A stretch of DNA of 38,727 nucleotides, taken from the NCBI GenBank assembly GCA_025350045.1, contig JANXYM010000029.1, positions 1-38,727 on the forward strand, read 5' to 3'. This DNA comes from Methanomicrobiales archaeon. Its GTDB lineage: Archaea > Halobacteriota > Methanomicrobia > Methanomicrobiales > Methanospirillaceae. Below the pieces are notes generated by a model, which saw only the letters and a list, made by a program, of their open reading frames with translations, was not told the DNA's origin and did not search any database. Of the stretch, positions 8,539-17,610 are shown in pieces. Both the position numbers and the translations under genes were made by a program. Position 1 is the stretch's first letter; the number at the start of each line of letters is the position of its first letter.

Positions 8539-9558
8539 ATGGAGAAGTCACAGGTCAAATGGCTCTATATTTCAGTTGGGTTCTCCCTGGCCATTCTGAT
8601 CATTATCCTGTACTTCACCATCAATGAAAATACCCTGACGTATCTCCGGCAGGTCAATATCTGGTTCCTGCTCCTTGCTTTTATGACCCATCTCCTGACA
8701 ATGTGCTTCTGGGCGTTACGTGTCCAGAAGATGACGGGTTCCCTGGGGTACAGGATCGGGTTTTTTTACAGCCTGAACCTTGTCTTTGCCAACCTGCTCG
8801 CGGCTGCAGTCACACCGGCCCAGGCGGGGGGAGAGCCGGTCCGGATTCACGAGCTGTACAAAGCGAATGTCCCTCTTGGCGATGCCACGGCAATCGTCAT
8901 CATGGAGCGGGTACTCGATGGGATCGTGCTTGCCCTGCTCGCGGCATTTGCCATGATAGTCCTGACCGAACAATGGAAGAGCCTGGGTGCAGTCTCCGAG
9001 GTTATGGTCTATATCACCTGGATCTTTGTGGTCGGCTGCCTGTTCCTGTTTTACCTGGCAGTAAAACGACCGGATGTAGTGAAAAGAGTGGTCAACCGGT
9101 GTACCTGCTATTTCACCAGAAAATGGGAGAGCCAGCGTGTCGAAAAACTGCTCGTGCGGGCTGACAAGGAGATTGATAATTTCCAGGCTGCGGTGATCAA
9201 GTTTGTAAAGAGTGCAAAAGGAGGGCTTGCCTGGGGTTTTCTCTTTACCCTGCTCTATTGGGTATCCGAGATTGTGACAGCCTCGTTGATCCTTGTCGGG
9301 CTCGGGCAGCCCCCCCTGTTTCTGGAATCCTTTGTCATCCAGCTCATATTGGCAATCCTGATGATGATGCCCTTAACCCCCGGAAGCTCCGGTATCGCAG
9401 AAGTGGGGGCAACTACCATGTATGCCCTCTTCATCCCGGCATCGATCGTGGGAATCTTTGTTGTCATCTGGCGGATCGTGATGTACTACTTCAATATCGC
9501 ACTGGGAATCGGTTCGAGCCTTATCATTGTCCGGCGCGAAGCACACAAGCGCGAGTGA
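8539..9558 (+). CDS. UPF0104/LPG-synthase-TM family membrane protein (flippase-like)
   Basis: Integral membrane protein of 339 aa with about eight hydrophobic segments, the first at residues 8-27. Family hallmarks are present: AGGEPVRIHELYKANV (about 95-110), followed by IVIMERVLDGIVLALLA (about 117-133), and the later MPLTPGSSGIAEVG (about 277-290). Related proteins include the membrane part of lysyl-phosphatidylglycerol synthase and archaeal AglD-type proteins tied to lipid-linked sugar handling. A role in moving or modifying a polyprenyl-linked glycan would fit the cis-prenyltransferases at the left of the window, but that is inference. Start supported by AAGGAG upstream. Confidence 0.85.
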   Translation: MEKSQVKWLYISVGFSLAILIIILYFTINENTLTYLRQVNIWFLLLAFMTHLLTMCFWALRVQKMTGSLGYRIGFFYSLNLVFANLLAAAVTPAQAGGEPVRIHELYKANVPLGDATAIVIMERVLDGIVLALLAAFAMIVLTEQWKSLGAVSEVMVYITWIFVVGCLFLFYLAVKRPDVVKRVVNRCTCYFTRKWESQRVEKLLVRADKEIDNFQAAVIKFVKSAKGGLAWGFLFTLLYWVSEIVTASLILVGLGQPPLFLESFVIQLILAILMMMPLTPGSSGIAEVGATTMYALFIPASIVGIFVVIWRIVMYYFNIALGIGSSLIIVRREAHKRE

Positions 9559-9618
9559 CAGGAAACCCGGTTCTCCTTAACCCTTATCGCTGATCAGGAC
9601 AACTCTTTTGTAACAGAC

Positions 9619-10071
9619 ATGACACAAGTGAGGTGCGAAGTCAAAGGAGTATTTGTCGCTATGGGTGATGCCGCCACGGTTCCTCTTGTGGTACTTACTG
9701 ACGGCAATGAACGCCTCCTGCCGATATTCATCGGAATCTGGGAAGCGGTATCGATCAACAGCGCACAGATCAAAGAAGTGCTGCCACGACCATTTACCCA
9801 CGATCTCTTCATCGAACTCTGTGCAAAATTTTCCATTACCCTGCGGTACCTGCAGATTGACAGTATCGAAGGCGGGGTGTATTATGCCCAGCTGGTGATG
9901 GGGTCCGGACAGCAGGACGAGTATCTCGACTGCCGCCCGAGCGATGGTATTGCACTTGCACTCCGGGGAGATGTGCCGATCTTTGTCGAAGAGAGCGTGC
10001 TCGCAACAGCAGGACAAAAGCCTGAAGAACTGCCCGATATGGTAGATCTGTTTACATTCCTGCAAAAATAA
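9619..10071 (+). CDS. DUF151 (bifunctional nuclease family) protein
   Basis: Small single-domain protein (150 aa) of the bifunctional nuclease family. Seen motifs are LPIFIGIWEAVSINSA (about residues 34-49) and the C-terminal DCRPSDGIALALRGDVPIFVEE (about 104-125), the two conserved blocks of DUF151. Members have been described with DNase/RNase activity in plants, but the archaeal role is unknown. Its stop lies 5 nt from the convergent hisE stop. Confidence 0.85.
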   Translation: MTQVRCEVKGVFVAMGDAATVPLVVLTDGNERLLPIFIGIWEAVSINSAQIKEVLPRPFTHDLFIELCAKFSITLRYLQIDSIEGGVYYAQLVMGSGQQDEYLDCRPSDGIALALRGDVPIFVEESVLATAGQKPEELPDMVDLFTFLQK

Positions 10072-10076
10072 AAAGA

Positions 10077-10379
10077 TTATTTGCGCCGGTGTTCGAGCTC
10101 TTTCATCACATCGTTCAGATCGATTCCCGCCGCCCGCAATGCAACGAGCAGGTGGAACAGGAGATCTGCGGTCTCTTCCACCGTGCGTTCATTGACCCCG
10201 TTCTTTATTGCAAGGATAAACTCGGTGGACTCCTCACCTACTTTCTCTAAGACCTTATCGATGCCTTTTTTGTCGGTCAGGAGGCGGGTGGTGTAGGATT
10301 CGGGCCGGGGGTTGTCTGCCCGTTCGCAGATCACATCCCAAATCTCGGCAATCATCCGGGGATCAACCCTGCCGTTCAT
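10077..10379 (-). CDS. hisE: Phosphoribosyl-ATP diphosphatase
   Basis: Second step of histidine synthesis: hydrolyses phosphoribosyl-ATP to phosphoribosyl-AMP. All-alpha MazG-like fold. Metal-binding motifs are seen as EKVGEESTEFILA (about residues 45-57) and EETADLLFHLLVAL (about 69-82). Complete at 100 aa. Its ATG overlaps the end of the nusA-like gene by 4 nt. No other his genes are in the window; scattered his genes are common in archaea. Confidence 0.95.
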   Translation of the reverse strand: MNGRVDPRMIAEIWDVICERADNPRPESYTTRLLTDKKGIDKVLEKVGEESTEFILAIKNGVNERTVEETADLLFHLLVALRAAGIDLNDVMKELEHRRK

Positions 10380-10819
10380 GCGGTCTCCTGCGTGAGAAGC
10401 ACTTCGCCCACTTCAAGCCCGAAAAACCTGCGGCAGAGGGTCCGCGCCTTCTCGATATTGCACCCTGCCTTTCCGATTGCAATACCAAGGTCACTTCGTT
10501 GCCGGACAAAGACATTGACCGGCCCGTTCTCCGGCCCGCGTTCAATCCTCACCACTTCAGCGGGCTTGAAGATATTGGCAATGAAGGTGTCAACAGAATC
10601 GGCATACTCGACCATCTCGATCCGTTTGCCGAGCACATTCTGCAGGCGCTTGATATTGTCGCCTTTCTTGCCGATGGCAAGGCCCATGTCACCCGGGCGG
10701 ATCACATAGATGACCCGGTCGAACCGGTCATCTATCACGCAGTCGTTCGCCGTGGATTTTGTTAAGATTCTTAACTCTTCGATGTACCGTCGCTCTTTAA
10801 AGCCAATATTGCGTTCCAT
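10376..10819 (-). CDS. nusA: NusA-like KH-domain transcription termination factor
   Basis: Archaeal NusA homologue made only of the two KH RNA-binding domains (147 aa). The GxxG loops are visible in GLAIGKKGDNIKRLQ (about residues 50-64) and LGIAIGKAGCNIEKA (about 111-125). The N-terminal polymerase-binding and S1 domains of bacterial NusA are absent, as normal in archaea. First gene of a two-gene operon with hisE. In many euryarchaea this gene sits with RNA polymerase and ribosomal genes, so its pairing with hisE is a local rearrangement. Confidence 0.9.
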   Translation of the reverse strand: MERNIGFKERRYIEELRILTKSTANDCVIDDRFDRVIYVIRPGDMGLAIGKKGDNIKRLQNVLGKRIEMVEYADSVDTFIANIFKPAEVVRIERGPENGPVNVFVRQRSDLGIAIGKAGCNIEKARTLCRRFFGLEVGEVLLTQETA

Positions 10820-10968
10820 GGTAAAATCAATCCTATTGTATCCGCAGATTTTGGGATATTCGAAATTTTTACATTACTGGTATTTTCCGGGAAAACCCGG
10901 ATGGTTTCGTGTTTGCCTTAAGATATCATCACACGCTGCTTATGTAAAAAAGTTTTGAAGAGATTATT

Positions 10969-10998
10969 AAAAAAAAAGTGTCTGAGACCTAAGGTCTC
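10969..10998 (-). terminator. Hairpin plus T-run terminator for the SIMPL gene
   Basis: Perfect inverted repeat GAGACCT-A-AGGTCTC (10984-10998) followed, on the minus strand, by a run of nine T (complement of 10969-10977). It lies about 40 nt past the stop of the SIMPL-domain gene. It resembles an intrinsic terminator. Confidence 0.6.
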
Positions 10999-11037
10999 CG
11001 GGAATTGTTTGAAAAAAATTTTGGGTCTAGGCAGAGA

Positions 11038-11778
11038 CTAGCGAATCAGGTAAATAACAGATACCTGTGCGCTGACGGTGATATCCCCCGCTTGGATCGG
11101 TGTGGGTGAAGCTGATTTCATCATCGCATTCCCTGCCTGGTACTGGTAATTCTCAAACAAGACCGGGGAATATCCTCCACTGATATCGGCGCTCTGCACA
11201 CCAATAATGGCAGTGCCCATAGCTCCTGCAACGGTGTCAGCATCTGCACGTGCGCGTGAAACTGCCTTTTTTAATGCCTCAGTACGGAGAACCTGGGACT
11301 GTTCATCCGACAAGAGGAACTGGATGGAGCTTGCCTGATTGATACCGTTTGCTACTGCAACATCGATGACATCACCGGTTTTGTTCACATCATGGAGGGT
11401 GACGGTCAGGGTATTGGTGACCTGGTATGTGCGGATCTTCTGGTCAATGAGCGATTTGCTGTAGTCATCATATACCGGGTAAATATTGTATCCGGTAGTC
11501 TTGAGTGCGTCCCGGGGAATACCCGTTACTACAAGTGCGTCAATAACCTTTGCCATCCGTACTGCATTGTCCTGCTGGGCGATCTTCACGTCGGGATTTT
11601 CTGTCTGGACTGCAAAGGTGACCTGGGCCCGGTCAGGAGTGCCGATCACATTGCCGGTGCCGGATGCCGTGATCACTTTGCCGTTACTGAGGTCCAGGGG
11701 AGCTGCTGCTCCAAACCCGACACATGCCATCGCCATGATGACGAGTGCGATCATAAAGAGCGAACGTTTTTCGATCAT
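11038..11778 (-). CDS. SIMPL-domain (DUF541) exported protein
   Basis: Secreted or membrane-anchored protein of the SIMPL family (246 aa). A hydrophobic signal segment spans about residues 8-25 (MIALVIMAMACVGFGAAA). The body begins ASGTGNVIGTPDRAQVTFAV, the usual opening of DUF541 proteins, and includes DVAVANGINQASSIQF and the LRTEALKKAVSRARADADTV helix. Bacterial members such as YggE have been linked to oxidative stress; the archaeal role is unknown. An AGGTGAT ribosome-binding site precedes the ATG by about 6 nt. Monocistronic, with a hairpin terminator. Confidence 0.9.
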   Translation of the reverse strand: MIEKRSLFMIALVIMAMACVGFGAAAPLDLSNGKVITASGTGNVIGTPDRAQVTFAVQTENPDVKIAQQDNAVRMAKVIDALVVTGIPRDALKTTGYNIYPVYDDYSKSLIDQKIRTYQVTNTLTVTLHDVNKTGDVIDVAVANGINQASSIQFLLSDEQSQVLRTEALKKAVSRARADADTVAGAMGTAIIGVQSADISGGYSPVLFENYQYQAGNAMMKSASPTPIQAGDITVSAQVSVIYLIR

Positions 11779-11984
11779 ATGTTATCACCTAATCATGACC
11801 GTAAAGGGGATTAAAGATTACTTTGACTGCGAAAAAACCCGCAGTTATGGCACGAATAGATAGTTCAGGAGATGGATAGACAATCGATCCGGCGTCATTT
11901 ATCCTGAACAGCATCAATATCAGGGAATCCCGGAAGGGGCTTTTTCAGCCGTTCTTTGCATCGTGAATGCCCGTCTCCCCCAAA

Positions 11985-11997
11985 CTACAATATAATT
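11985..11997 (+). promoter_or_regulatory. TATA-like box of the leuC operon
   Basis: ACAATATAATTG lies about 30 nt before the leuC ATG at 12024, implying a very short leader. The remaining 11779-11984 stretch shows no gene. Confidence 0.5.
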
Positions 11998-12023
11998 GAG
12001 AGCAAATAGTAACCCGATTCAGC

Positions 12024-13274
12024 ATGGGAGCAACAATCGTAGAGAAAATATTTTCTAAAAAATGTGGCAGCGATATACGAGCCGGTGAAGTGGTCATGGC
12101 CCCGATTGACGGGGCAATGATCCATGATATTACCGGACCGCTTGCCATCCAGAAGTTCTACGAGATGGGTGGATCCAAAGTCTTTGACCCGGAACACGTC
12201 ATCATGCTCTTTGACCACCAGATCCCGGCAGATTCCATTCCTGCTGCAGAGAACCATGTCTATATGCGGAAGTTTGCCTCCGAGCAGGGCATTTACAATT
12301 ATGACATCAATGAAGGGGTCTGTCACCAGGTAGTCCTCGAAAAAGGAAGAGCAGCGCCGGGTGAGATCGTGGTGGGTGCAGATTCCCATACTTGCATGTA
12401 TGGGGCTGCGGGAGCGTTTGCTACCGGTATCGGTTCTACCGATATGGGATTTGTCCTGAAGTACGGTGCCCTGTACTTCAAGGTGCCCGAGACCATCCGG
12501 GCCGAGGTATCAGGAAAGTTCCAAAAACGGGTCGGAGCAAAGGACCTGATCCTTTCAATTGCAGCGGATATCGGGGCCGATGGCGCAACCTACCAGGCTA
12601 TAGAATTTGCCGGAAAGACGATCTCGAAACTCGAAATGTCGGGTAGGATGACGCTGTGCAATATGGCAATTGAGATGGGGGGAAAAGCCGGTATTGTCGC
12701 CCCGGACAAGATCACTTGGGAATACATGAAAAGCCGGCGCAAGATGAAGTCGTTCAAACTGGAGAGTGACGATGATGCAAAATACGCAAGTAAACGCATC
12801 TACAATGTTTCAGATATGGAACCGCAGGTAGCTGTTCCGCACAACGTGGATACCGGAGTACCGGTCAGCAGGGTTGCCGGGACCCATGTAGACCAGGTCT
12901 TCATCGGTTCCTGTACGAATGGGCGGTTTGAGGATCTTAAAGAAGCTGCAGAAGTGCTGGGCAAGAAGAAGTTCAGCCGGAATGTCCGGGTCATCATCAT
13001 CCCGGCGTCCCGGGATGAATACTTAAAGACCTTAAAGGCCGGGCTTATCGAGAAGTTCGTAAAGGCCGGAGCCCTTGTGGAAGCACCGTGCTGCGGCCCC
13101 TGCATGGGGGGGGCATTCGGGCTCCTGGCACCCGGTGAAGTGTCGTTGTCGACATCGAACCGGAATTTCAAGGGACGACAGGGAAGTACCGAGGGCAAGG
13201 TATACCTCTGTTCACCGGCAACTGCGGCGGCTAGTGCGATCACCGGAGTCATCACCGACCCACGGGAGGTCTGA
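12024..13274 (+). CDS. leuC: Isopropylmalate isomerase / homoaconitase large subunit
   Basis: 4Fe-4S hydro-lyase large subunit acting with the small subunit encoded next to it. It isomerises 2-isopropylmalate (leucine) or homocitrate-type acids (2-oxosuberate, coenzyme B). Cluster-binding cysteines are seen in [12 protein letters not shown] (about residue 296) and [13 protein letters not shown] (about 355-359). [21 protein letters not shown] is the conserved active-site block. At 416 aa it is the archaeal LeuC/HacA length. The start gives [14 protein letters not shown], a typical N-terminus. Only 2 nt separate it from leuD. Methanogens usually carry two such pairs, one for each pathway, and this copy cannot be assigned by the large subunit alone. 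Confidence 0.93.
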   Translation: MGATIVEKIFSKKCGSDIRAGEVVMAPIDGAMIHDITGPLAIQKFYEMGGSKVFDPEHVIMLFDHQIPADSIPAAENHVYMRKFASEQGIYNYDINEGVCHQVVLEKGRAAPGEIVVGADSHTCMYGAAGAFATGIGSTDMGFVLKYGALYFKVPETIRAEVSGKFQKRVGAKDLILSIAADIGADGATYQAIEFAGKTISKLEMSGRMTLCNMAIEMGGKAGIVAPDKITWEYMKSRRKMKSFKLESDDDAKYASKRIYNVSDMEPQVAVPHNVDTGVPVSRVAGTHVDQVFIGSCTNGRFEDLKEAAEVLGKKKFSRNVRVIIIPASRDEYLKTLKAGLIEKFVKAGALVEAPCCGPCMGGAFGLLAPGEVSLSTSNRNFKGRQGSTEGKVYLCSPATAAASAITGVITDPREV

Positions 13275-13276
13275 AC

Positions 13277-13765
13277 ATGAGAGTCTGGAAGTTCGGGGAC
13301 GATATCGATACAGATGCCATCATTCCGGGCAGATTCCTCACCATCTATGATCCAAAAGAACTCTCAAAGCACGCTTTTGAAGGCACAAGGGATGAGTACG
13401 CAAAGAAGGTGAAAGCGGGGGATATCGTAGTCGGCGGCCGTAACTTCGGCTGCGGCTCCTCCCGCGAACACGCCCCGCTCGCCCTTATCGGCGGGGGGGT
13501 AAATGTGGTGGTAGCCCGGTCGTTTGCCCGGATCTTCTTCCGGAACTCCGTGAATGTCGGGGTTCTCCCCGTAGTCTGTAAGGATGCGGACAAGATAGCA
13601 GACGGAGCAACGATCACCCTGAATATCAAAAAGGGTACCATCGAAACTGACGGAAAGCAGTATAAGACCGAGCCGGTGCCGGAGTTTATGCAGGGGATTA
13701 TCGATGCCGGCGGGCTTGTGGAATACGCAAAGAATCTCAATGAGGTACCGGTATGTACAAGATAG
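13277..13765 (+). CDS. leuD: Isopropylmalate isomerase / homoaconitase small subunit
   Basis: Swivelling small subunit of the hydro-lyase (162 aa). It opens with [16 protein letters not shown] and contains [18 protein letters not shown] (about residues 54-71), the universal LeuD block. The substrate loop after IIPG reads [11 protein letters not shown]. Methanococcal homoaconitase has YLRT at this place and isopropylmalate isomerases have a YLV-type loop; here neither fits, since Thr replaces the Arg that recognises the longer acid. The gene overlaps the next by 13 nt. Confidence 0.93.
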   Translation: MRVWKFGDDIDTDAIIPGRFLTIYDPKELSKHAFEGTRDEYAKKVKAGDIVVGGRNFGCGSSREHAPLALIGGGVNVVVARSFARIFFRNSVNVGVLPVVCKDADKIADGATITLNIKKGTIETDGKQYKTEPVPEFMQGIIDAGGLVEYAKNLNEVPVCTR

Positions 13766-14871
13766 CGTCAATCGGAGGAGACGGGATCGGCCCGGAGATC
13801 GTAGCTGAGGGAAAGAAGGTATTAGAGGCGGCAGGAGAACGCTTCAATTTCGACATCCAGTGGACCGATTTTGATATCGGGGCTGACCGGTATATCAATT
13901 CAGGAAAACTCGTCACCGAGCAGGAACTCGATGAACTCTCGAAGTTTAAAGCGATCTATTTCGGTGCGATTGGCGATGAACGGGTTAAGCCGGGTATCCT
14001 TGAAAAAGGCATCCTGCTGGCACTGCGCTTCCATTTCGATATGTACGTCAACCTCCGGCCCATCAGGCTCCTGAGCGGCGTTGAGACCCCGCTGGCCGGC
14101 AAGACTCCCGCTGATATCGACTTTGTTGTCGTCCGGGAGAACACCGAGGACTTCTATGTGGGGATCGGTTCCCGGTTTAAGAAACACGAGAAGAAGGAAC
14201 TCAATGTAATCCGCGATATGTACAGCGTGAAGTTCGGTCTCGATGTGGAGAGCGATGCAGAAGAGATTGCCTACCAGATCGGGGTCATCACCCGCGAGGG
14301 TTCACGCAGGGTCCAGACCTATGCCTTTGATCTTGCCATGAAACGGCAGAAGAAACTCACCTCAGTGGACAAAGCCAACGTGCTTTCGGACGTGTACGGG
14401 CTCTGGCGCGATGTATTTACCGAGACGGCAACAAAGTATCCCGATGTCAAAACGGATTTCAACTTCGTTGATGCCGTCACCATGTGGTTTGTCAAGAACC
14501 CCGAATGGTTCGATGTCGTGGTCACACCTAACATGTTCGGCGATATTATCACCGATCTCGGCGCCATGATCCAGGGCGGACTGGGCCTGGCCCCGGGCGG
14601 CAATATCAACCCGAAGGGCACCTCGATGTTCGAGCCAATCCATGGTTCGGCACCGAAGTACAAGGGCATGGGTGTGGCAAACCCGATTGCCACCATCTGG
14701 GCGGGATCATTACTGCTCGATCATATCGGTGAGCACACGGCAGCTGCCGCGGTGGTTACTGCCATCGAGCAGAGTATCAAAGACGGGGTTGTCACCAAGG
14801 ATATGGGCGGCTCGGCCCGGACAACAAAGGCCGGAACCTATATCGCCGATTGTGTGAAGAAAGGGCACTAA
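13753..14871 (+). CDS. leuB: Isopropylmalate/isohomocitrate dehydrogenase family enzyme
   Basis: NAD(P)-dependent oxidative decarboxylase following the isomerase. It acts on 3-isopropylmalate (LeuB) or on homoisocitrate-type acids in coenzyme B synthesis (AksF). Motifs are [13 protein letters not shown] (start), [10 protein letters not shown] (about residue 97, the substrate Arg), [15 protein letters not shown] (about 126-140), [15 protein letters not shown] (metal Asp, about 255-269) and [12 protein letters not shown] (about 296-307, cofactor). Length 372 aa. No leuA homologue is in the window. Since the leuD loop is ambiguous, the operon could serve leucine or coenzyme B. Confidence 0.9.
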   Translation: MYKIASIGGDGIGPEIVAEGKKVLEAAGERFNFDIQWTDFDIGADRYINSGKLVTEQELDELSKFKAIYFGAIGDERVKPGILEKGILLALRFHFDMYVNLRPIRLLSGVETPLAGKTPADIDFVVVRENTEDFYVGIGSRFKKHEKKELNVIRDMYSVKFGLDVESDAEEIAYQIGVITREGSRRVQTYAFDLAMKRQKKLTSVDKANVLSDVYGLWRDVFTETATKYPDVKTDFNFVDAVTMWFVKNPEWFDVVVTPNMFGDIITDLGAMIQGGLGLAPGGNINPKGTSMFEPIHGSAPKYKGMGVANPIATIWAGSLLLDHIGEHTAAAAVVTAIEQSIKDGVVTKDMGGSARTTKAGTYIADCVKKGH

Positions 14872-14872
14872 T

Positions 14873-14887
14873 TCTTTTTTAGAATAT
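14873..14887 (+). terminator. T-tract terminator of the leuCDB operon
   Basis: TTCTTTTTTAGAA lies directly after the leuB stop, a small inverted repeat around a T-run. The region 14888-15122 holds no gene that I can see. Confidence 0.5.
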
Positions 14888-15122
14888 TTCGGATACACGC
14901 ATTTGGGCAATCGACCGGTTGAACGGGATGCAAAATAACCGTGATTCTCCCTTGCGCCCGGCTACCATTTCACTTCCCTGTATCAGGCACAGGTATGCAA
15001 TAATGTACGAACGAGACAATACTACTCAGTAACCATCACAGTCATACGGCGGGATCAGCATTTCTCAGAACGAAACAACGGATGTCCGGAACGAAAAACC
15101 TGAGATCACTATCGATGCTCTG

Positions 15123-15770
15123 TTGACGCGAATCAAATCCCGGAAAAAACAGCCGCTCTGCATAGGAATCGATCTCACCGGTTCGGAACGGCGTCCTTCC
15201 GGGGTCTGTGTATTACGGGGAAAGGATGCCTGCCTCTCGCTGGTATCTTCGGATGAGGATATTATCAGGATTGTTGAAGATAACGGGGGTGGGCTCATCT
15301 CAATCGATTCATCGCTGGGCCTGCCGGCAGGCAGGTGCTGCGTTCATGACTCCTGCGAATGCCGGAAATACGGTATCATGCGGGAGTGCGAGAGGATTCT
15401 TCGTAAGAGAGGAATAAGGGTCTATCCCACGCTGATCCAGAGCATGCAGAATCTCACCCTCCGGGGAATCAAGCTGGCCAGGATATTCCGGGACACCGGT
15501 TGTACGGTGATCGAAAGTTATCCCGGAGCGGCGCAGGACATCCTGCAGTTTCCCAGAAAAAAGATCAATCTCCGGCAGCTTGAGACCGATCTCATGGCTA
15601 TGGGAATTATCCCTCATTCTGACAGGGAACCTGTTACGCATGACCAGCTCGATGCCCTCACCTCTGCACTTGTCGGCTATTTCCACCTGGCCGGGATGTA
15701 CGAAGCGATAGGGAATGAGGCCGAAGGGTACCTGATACTTCCGAAGTTGAGTGGCCGGGATAATGACTGA
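15123..15770 (+). CDS. DUF429 family protein
   Basis: RNase H-like fold protein of unknown function (215 aa). It opens CIGIDLTGSERRPSGVCVL (about residues 12-30) with a likely metal Asp, then ISIDSSLGLPAGR (about 58-70), VIESYPGAAQDIL (about 135-147) and HDQLDALTSALVGYF (about 171-185). These are the usual DUF429 motifs with acidic residues of a nuclease-like active site. No in-frame ATG or GTG lies near the start; TTG at 15123 is used. The frame stays open upstream to 15033, with an ATT after GGCGGGATC as a rarer alternative, so the N-terminus is uncertain. Confidence 0.8.
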   Translation: MTRIKSRKKQPLCIGIDLTGSERRPSGVCVLRGKDACLSLVSSDEDIIRIVEDNGGGLISIDSSLGLPAGRCCVHDSCECRKYGIMRECERILRKRGIRVYPTLIQSMQNLTLRGIKLARIFRDTGCTVIESYPGAAQDILQFPRKKINLRQLETDLMAMGIIPHSDREPVTHDQLDALTSALVGYFHLAGMYEAIGNEAEGYLILPKLSGRDND

Positions 15771-15901
15771 CACCGTATGATCATGTAAAATGACCCGCCG
15801 TTGGACGTGAGGAATGGAGTCCGGAATCTCCGCCATTTTTCTTCGGACCGGTTTCTTAAAAAATCGGTAAATAGCCGCACCACGATGAATGTGAGAAGAC
15901 C

Positions 15902-16267
15902 ATGGTCCATTACAAACGATAGTACACGGTGCTCGGATATCTTGCCCTGATAATGGTGGTACTTGCCTGCGGGTGCACATCCTCCTCATGAAGTGAAGCC
16001 GGCAGTAGTTCCGGCATTGTTGAAGACATAAGATTCCATTCGTCACTTGCCGAGTTTGCAGGCACCTATGTCAATGTCGACAACCCGGCTTCGTCCATCA
16101 TCCTGTACCCTGACGGCGCTGCCCGTATACAGACAGGGGCTTCGGGAATTGACACTTCTGTCTATAGGGAAATGGGCATCCTGAAACTCGCGGATGGGAT
16201 GGTAATTGGGGATTTTCCCCTCAAAAACAGGACATTGACCTATCTGGGAATGACTTTTAGAAAGTAA
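15902..16267 (+). pseudogene. Decayed lipoprotein gene (two in-frame stops)
   Basis: From the ATG at 15902 one frame reads as a lipoprotein through 122 codons. It has a signal segment, YLALIMVVLACGC, with a lipobox-like end, and then a 75-residue domain (SLAEFAGTYVNVDNPASSII to RTLTYLGMTFRK). Codon 7 is TAG and codon 29 is TGA; the rest of the frame is intact and ends at TAA 16265. The second half resembles small beta-rich lipoproteins that report a dose or level (YPDGAARIQTG). Recoding at TAG (pyrrolysine) plus TGA is unlikely, so I call it a pseudogene in early decay or a sequencing problem. Confidence 0.6.
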
Positions 16268-16272
16268 CTTTT

Positions 16273-16404
16273 TTATCTCTGCTCCGGAGCCATCAGATAG
16301 GCCCCGGTGCCGAATGCCCGGAGGAGTGCACCGGCACGGATCCTTTTGGTGAAGATCACCGGGAATGCATCCGGATTACGGGGAAATTGGGGCAGGGGGG
16401 GCAT
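16273..16404 (-). other. Possible 43-codon ORF in an otherwise empty 290-nt gap
   Basis: The gap 16268-16554 has no clear gene. On the minus strand a frame from ATG 16404 to TAA 16273 reads as a plausible short protein with NPDAFPVIFTKRIRAGALLR in its middle and ending YLMAPEQR. No family is recognised; it could be a gene fragment. Confidence 0.2.
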
Positions 16405-16554
16405 AAAGATCCCGGTGGGGGAAAATAGGGGCTCATAAAGGGTGAAGAACGTTTTTTAATCGTCATACAATGACATGTGAGTGTATAAGAAGTGAGAAAA
16501 GGGGAGGGGACGTTTTCCTCCATAAAAAATCTTTTTTATCAACACCCGACTATC

Positions 16555-17151
16555 TTATCCCAGCGGTGCGACAGTCGTGCCGTAAATGTCATTGAGGATT
16601 GGTGCAAGGGCTGTGTATATAGCTGCAAGGCCGCTGATGATTCCAATATACCCGGCAACAACAGTGAACATCCCGGTACCCGTTGCAGCGCCCGCGGCTT
16701 CGAGGAAGAACACAAGTGCAAGCGTCCCGAGGACGATCTGGAGTGCACGTGACATCTTTAACGATCCGATAAACAGGATGAGCGTGAAAAGTCCCCAGAG
16801 AGCAAGATATGCTGCCATTGCACCTGCACCACCCGTATCTTTTGCAAGACCAAGCACCGGCATGAGCAGGAGTGCTGCGAACGAGAACCAGAAGAGGCCG
16901 TACGAGGAATAGGCTGCCATGCCATAGGTATTACCCTTCTTCCACTCCATCAGGCCGGCAGTGAACATGGCAAACCCGCCCATGAAGATCGACATGGCAA
17001 GAATCATGGATCCTGCCTGAATGATTCCTGCATTGGCAAGACCCAAGAGGACACCCGGCATGCCGTATCCCAGAAGACCCAGTGCCCCGGCTCCTGCTGT
17101 AATGTCCTTAATCTCAACAATAGATCTCTTGTTACTGGTTGTTTCAGTCAT
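16555..17151 (-). CDS. AceP/SatP-type acetate family transporter (GPR1/FUN34/YaaH)
   Basis: Six-helix membrane carrier for acetate, succinate or another small carboxylate (198 aa from the ATG at 17151; a TTG at 17157 would add two residues). Seen features are GALGLLGYGMPGVLLGLANAG (the position of the NPAPLGL family motif, here degenerate), AMSIFMGGFAMFTAGLMEWKKGNTYG (the conserved amphipathic segment) and SSYGLFWFSFAALL, all typical. It stands alone with a promoter region at 17152-17256. In methanogens such proteins bring acetate for biosynthesis. Confidence 0.88.
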   Translation of the reverse strand: MTETTSNKRSIVEIKDITAGAGALGLLGYGMPGVLLGLANAGIIQAGSMILAMSIFMGGFAMFTAGLMEWKKGNTYGMAAYSSYGLFWFSFAALLLMPVLGLAKDTGGAGAMAAYLALWGLFTLILFIGSLKMSRALQIVLGTLALVFFLEAAGAATGTGMFTVVAGYIGIISGLAAIYTALAPILNDIYGTTVAPLG

Positions 17152-17256
17152 CTGCAATCAAACCTGTATGAATATTACTAACTTTTTTTTGCTGGTATAT
17201 ATGGAAGATGATTTCTACCTTTGATTAAACCTCCCGAATCCTGATAGAGATCCCTG

Positions 17257-17610
17257 TTGTCAGAGACACCCCTACACTCCTGCATCATCTCTTCCCATTA
17301 CGGTATACAAAACCCTGGTTTACCCAACCACCCCCATCGTTTTGCACCCGTTCAGCCAACGCTTTGCGTGGAGGACAGACAGGAACGTCATCCTCCGGGC
17401 CGGAACCGGATCGGGTACCTCCCCCTCAGGGGGATACCCCTCAGGTTTCCGGAGGGACCGTGCAATGACTTATGTCGGAGTTCCACACGAACCGTTGGCA
17501 ATGAACCTGCAAGAAGGGGGGATCCCCATGGGGACCCTGCAACTCAGGGGGATAGATAAGGGGGAACCCCCCTTGATCCCAAAGGGGTACCCCTACAGTT
17601 TCCTGAAGCA
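17257..17610. repeat. GC-rich hairpin repeat region, copy 2
   Basis: No credible gene. The block is full of short perfect stems: CCCCC-TCA-GGGGG near 17423, GGGGATCCCC near 17518, AAGGGGG-AAC-CCCCCTT at 17558-17574 and AGGGG-TA-CCCCT near 17582. The order of an AAGGGG stem, then TTGATCCC, then a GTTTCC resembles 2674-2715. Two open frames of about 95 codons cross it, but their proteins are built from the G and C runs and look spurious. The end abuts the stop of the PAS gene. Confidence 0.5.

Noticed and set aside
15309-16046. 245-aa minus-strand ORF
   Set aside because: Runs antisense to the DUF429 gene and the lipoprotein remnant; no family motif.
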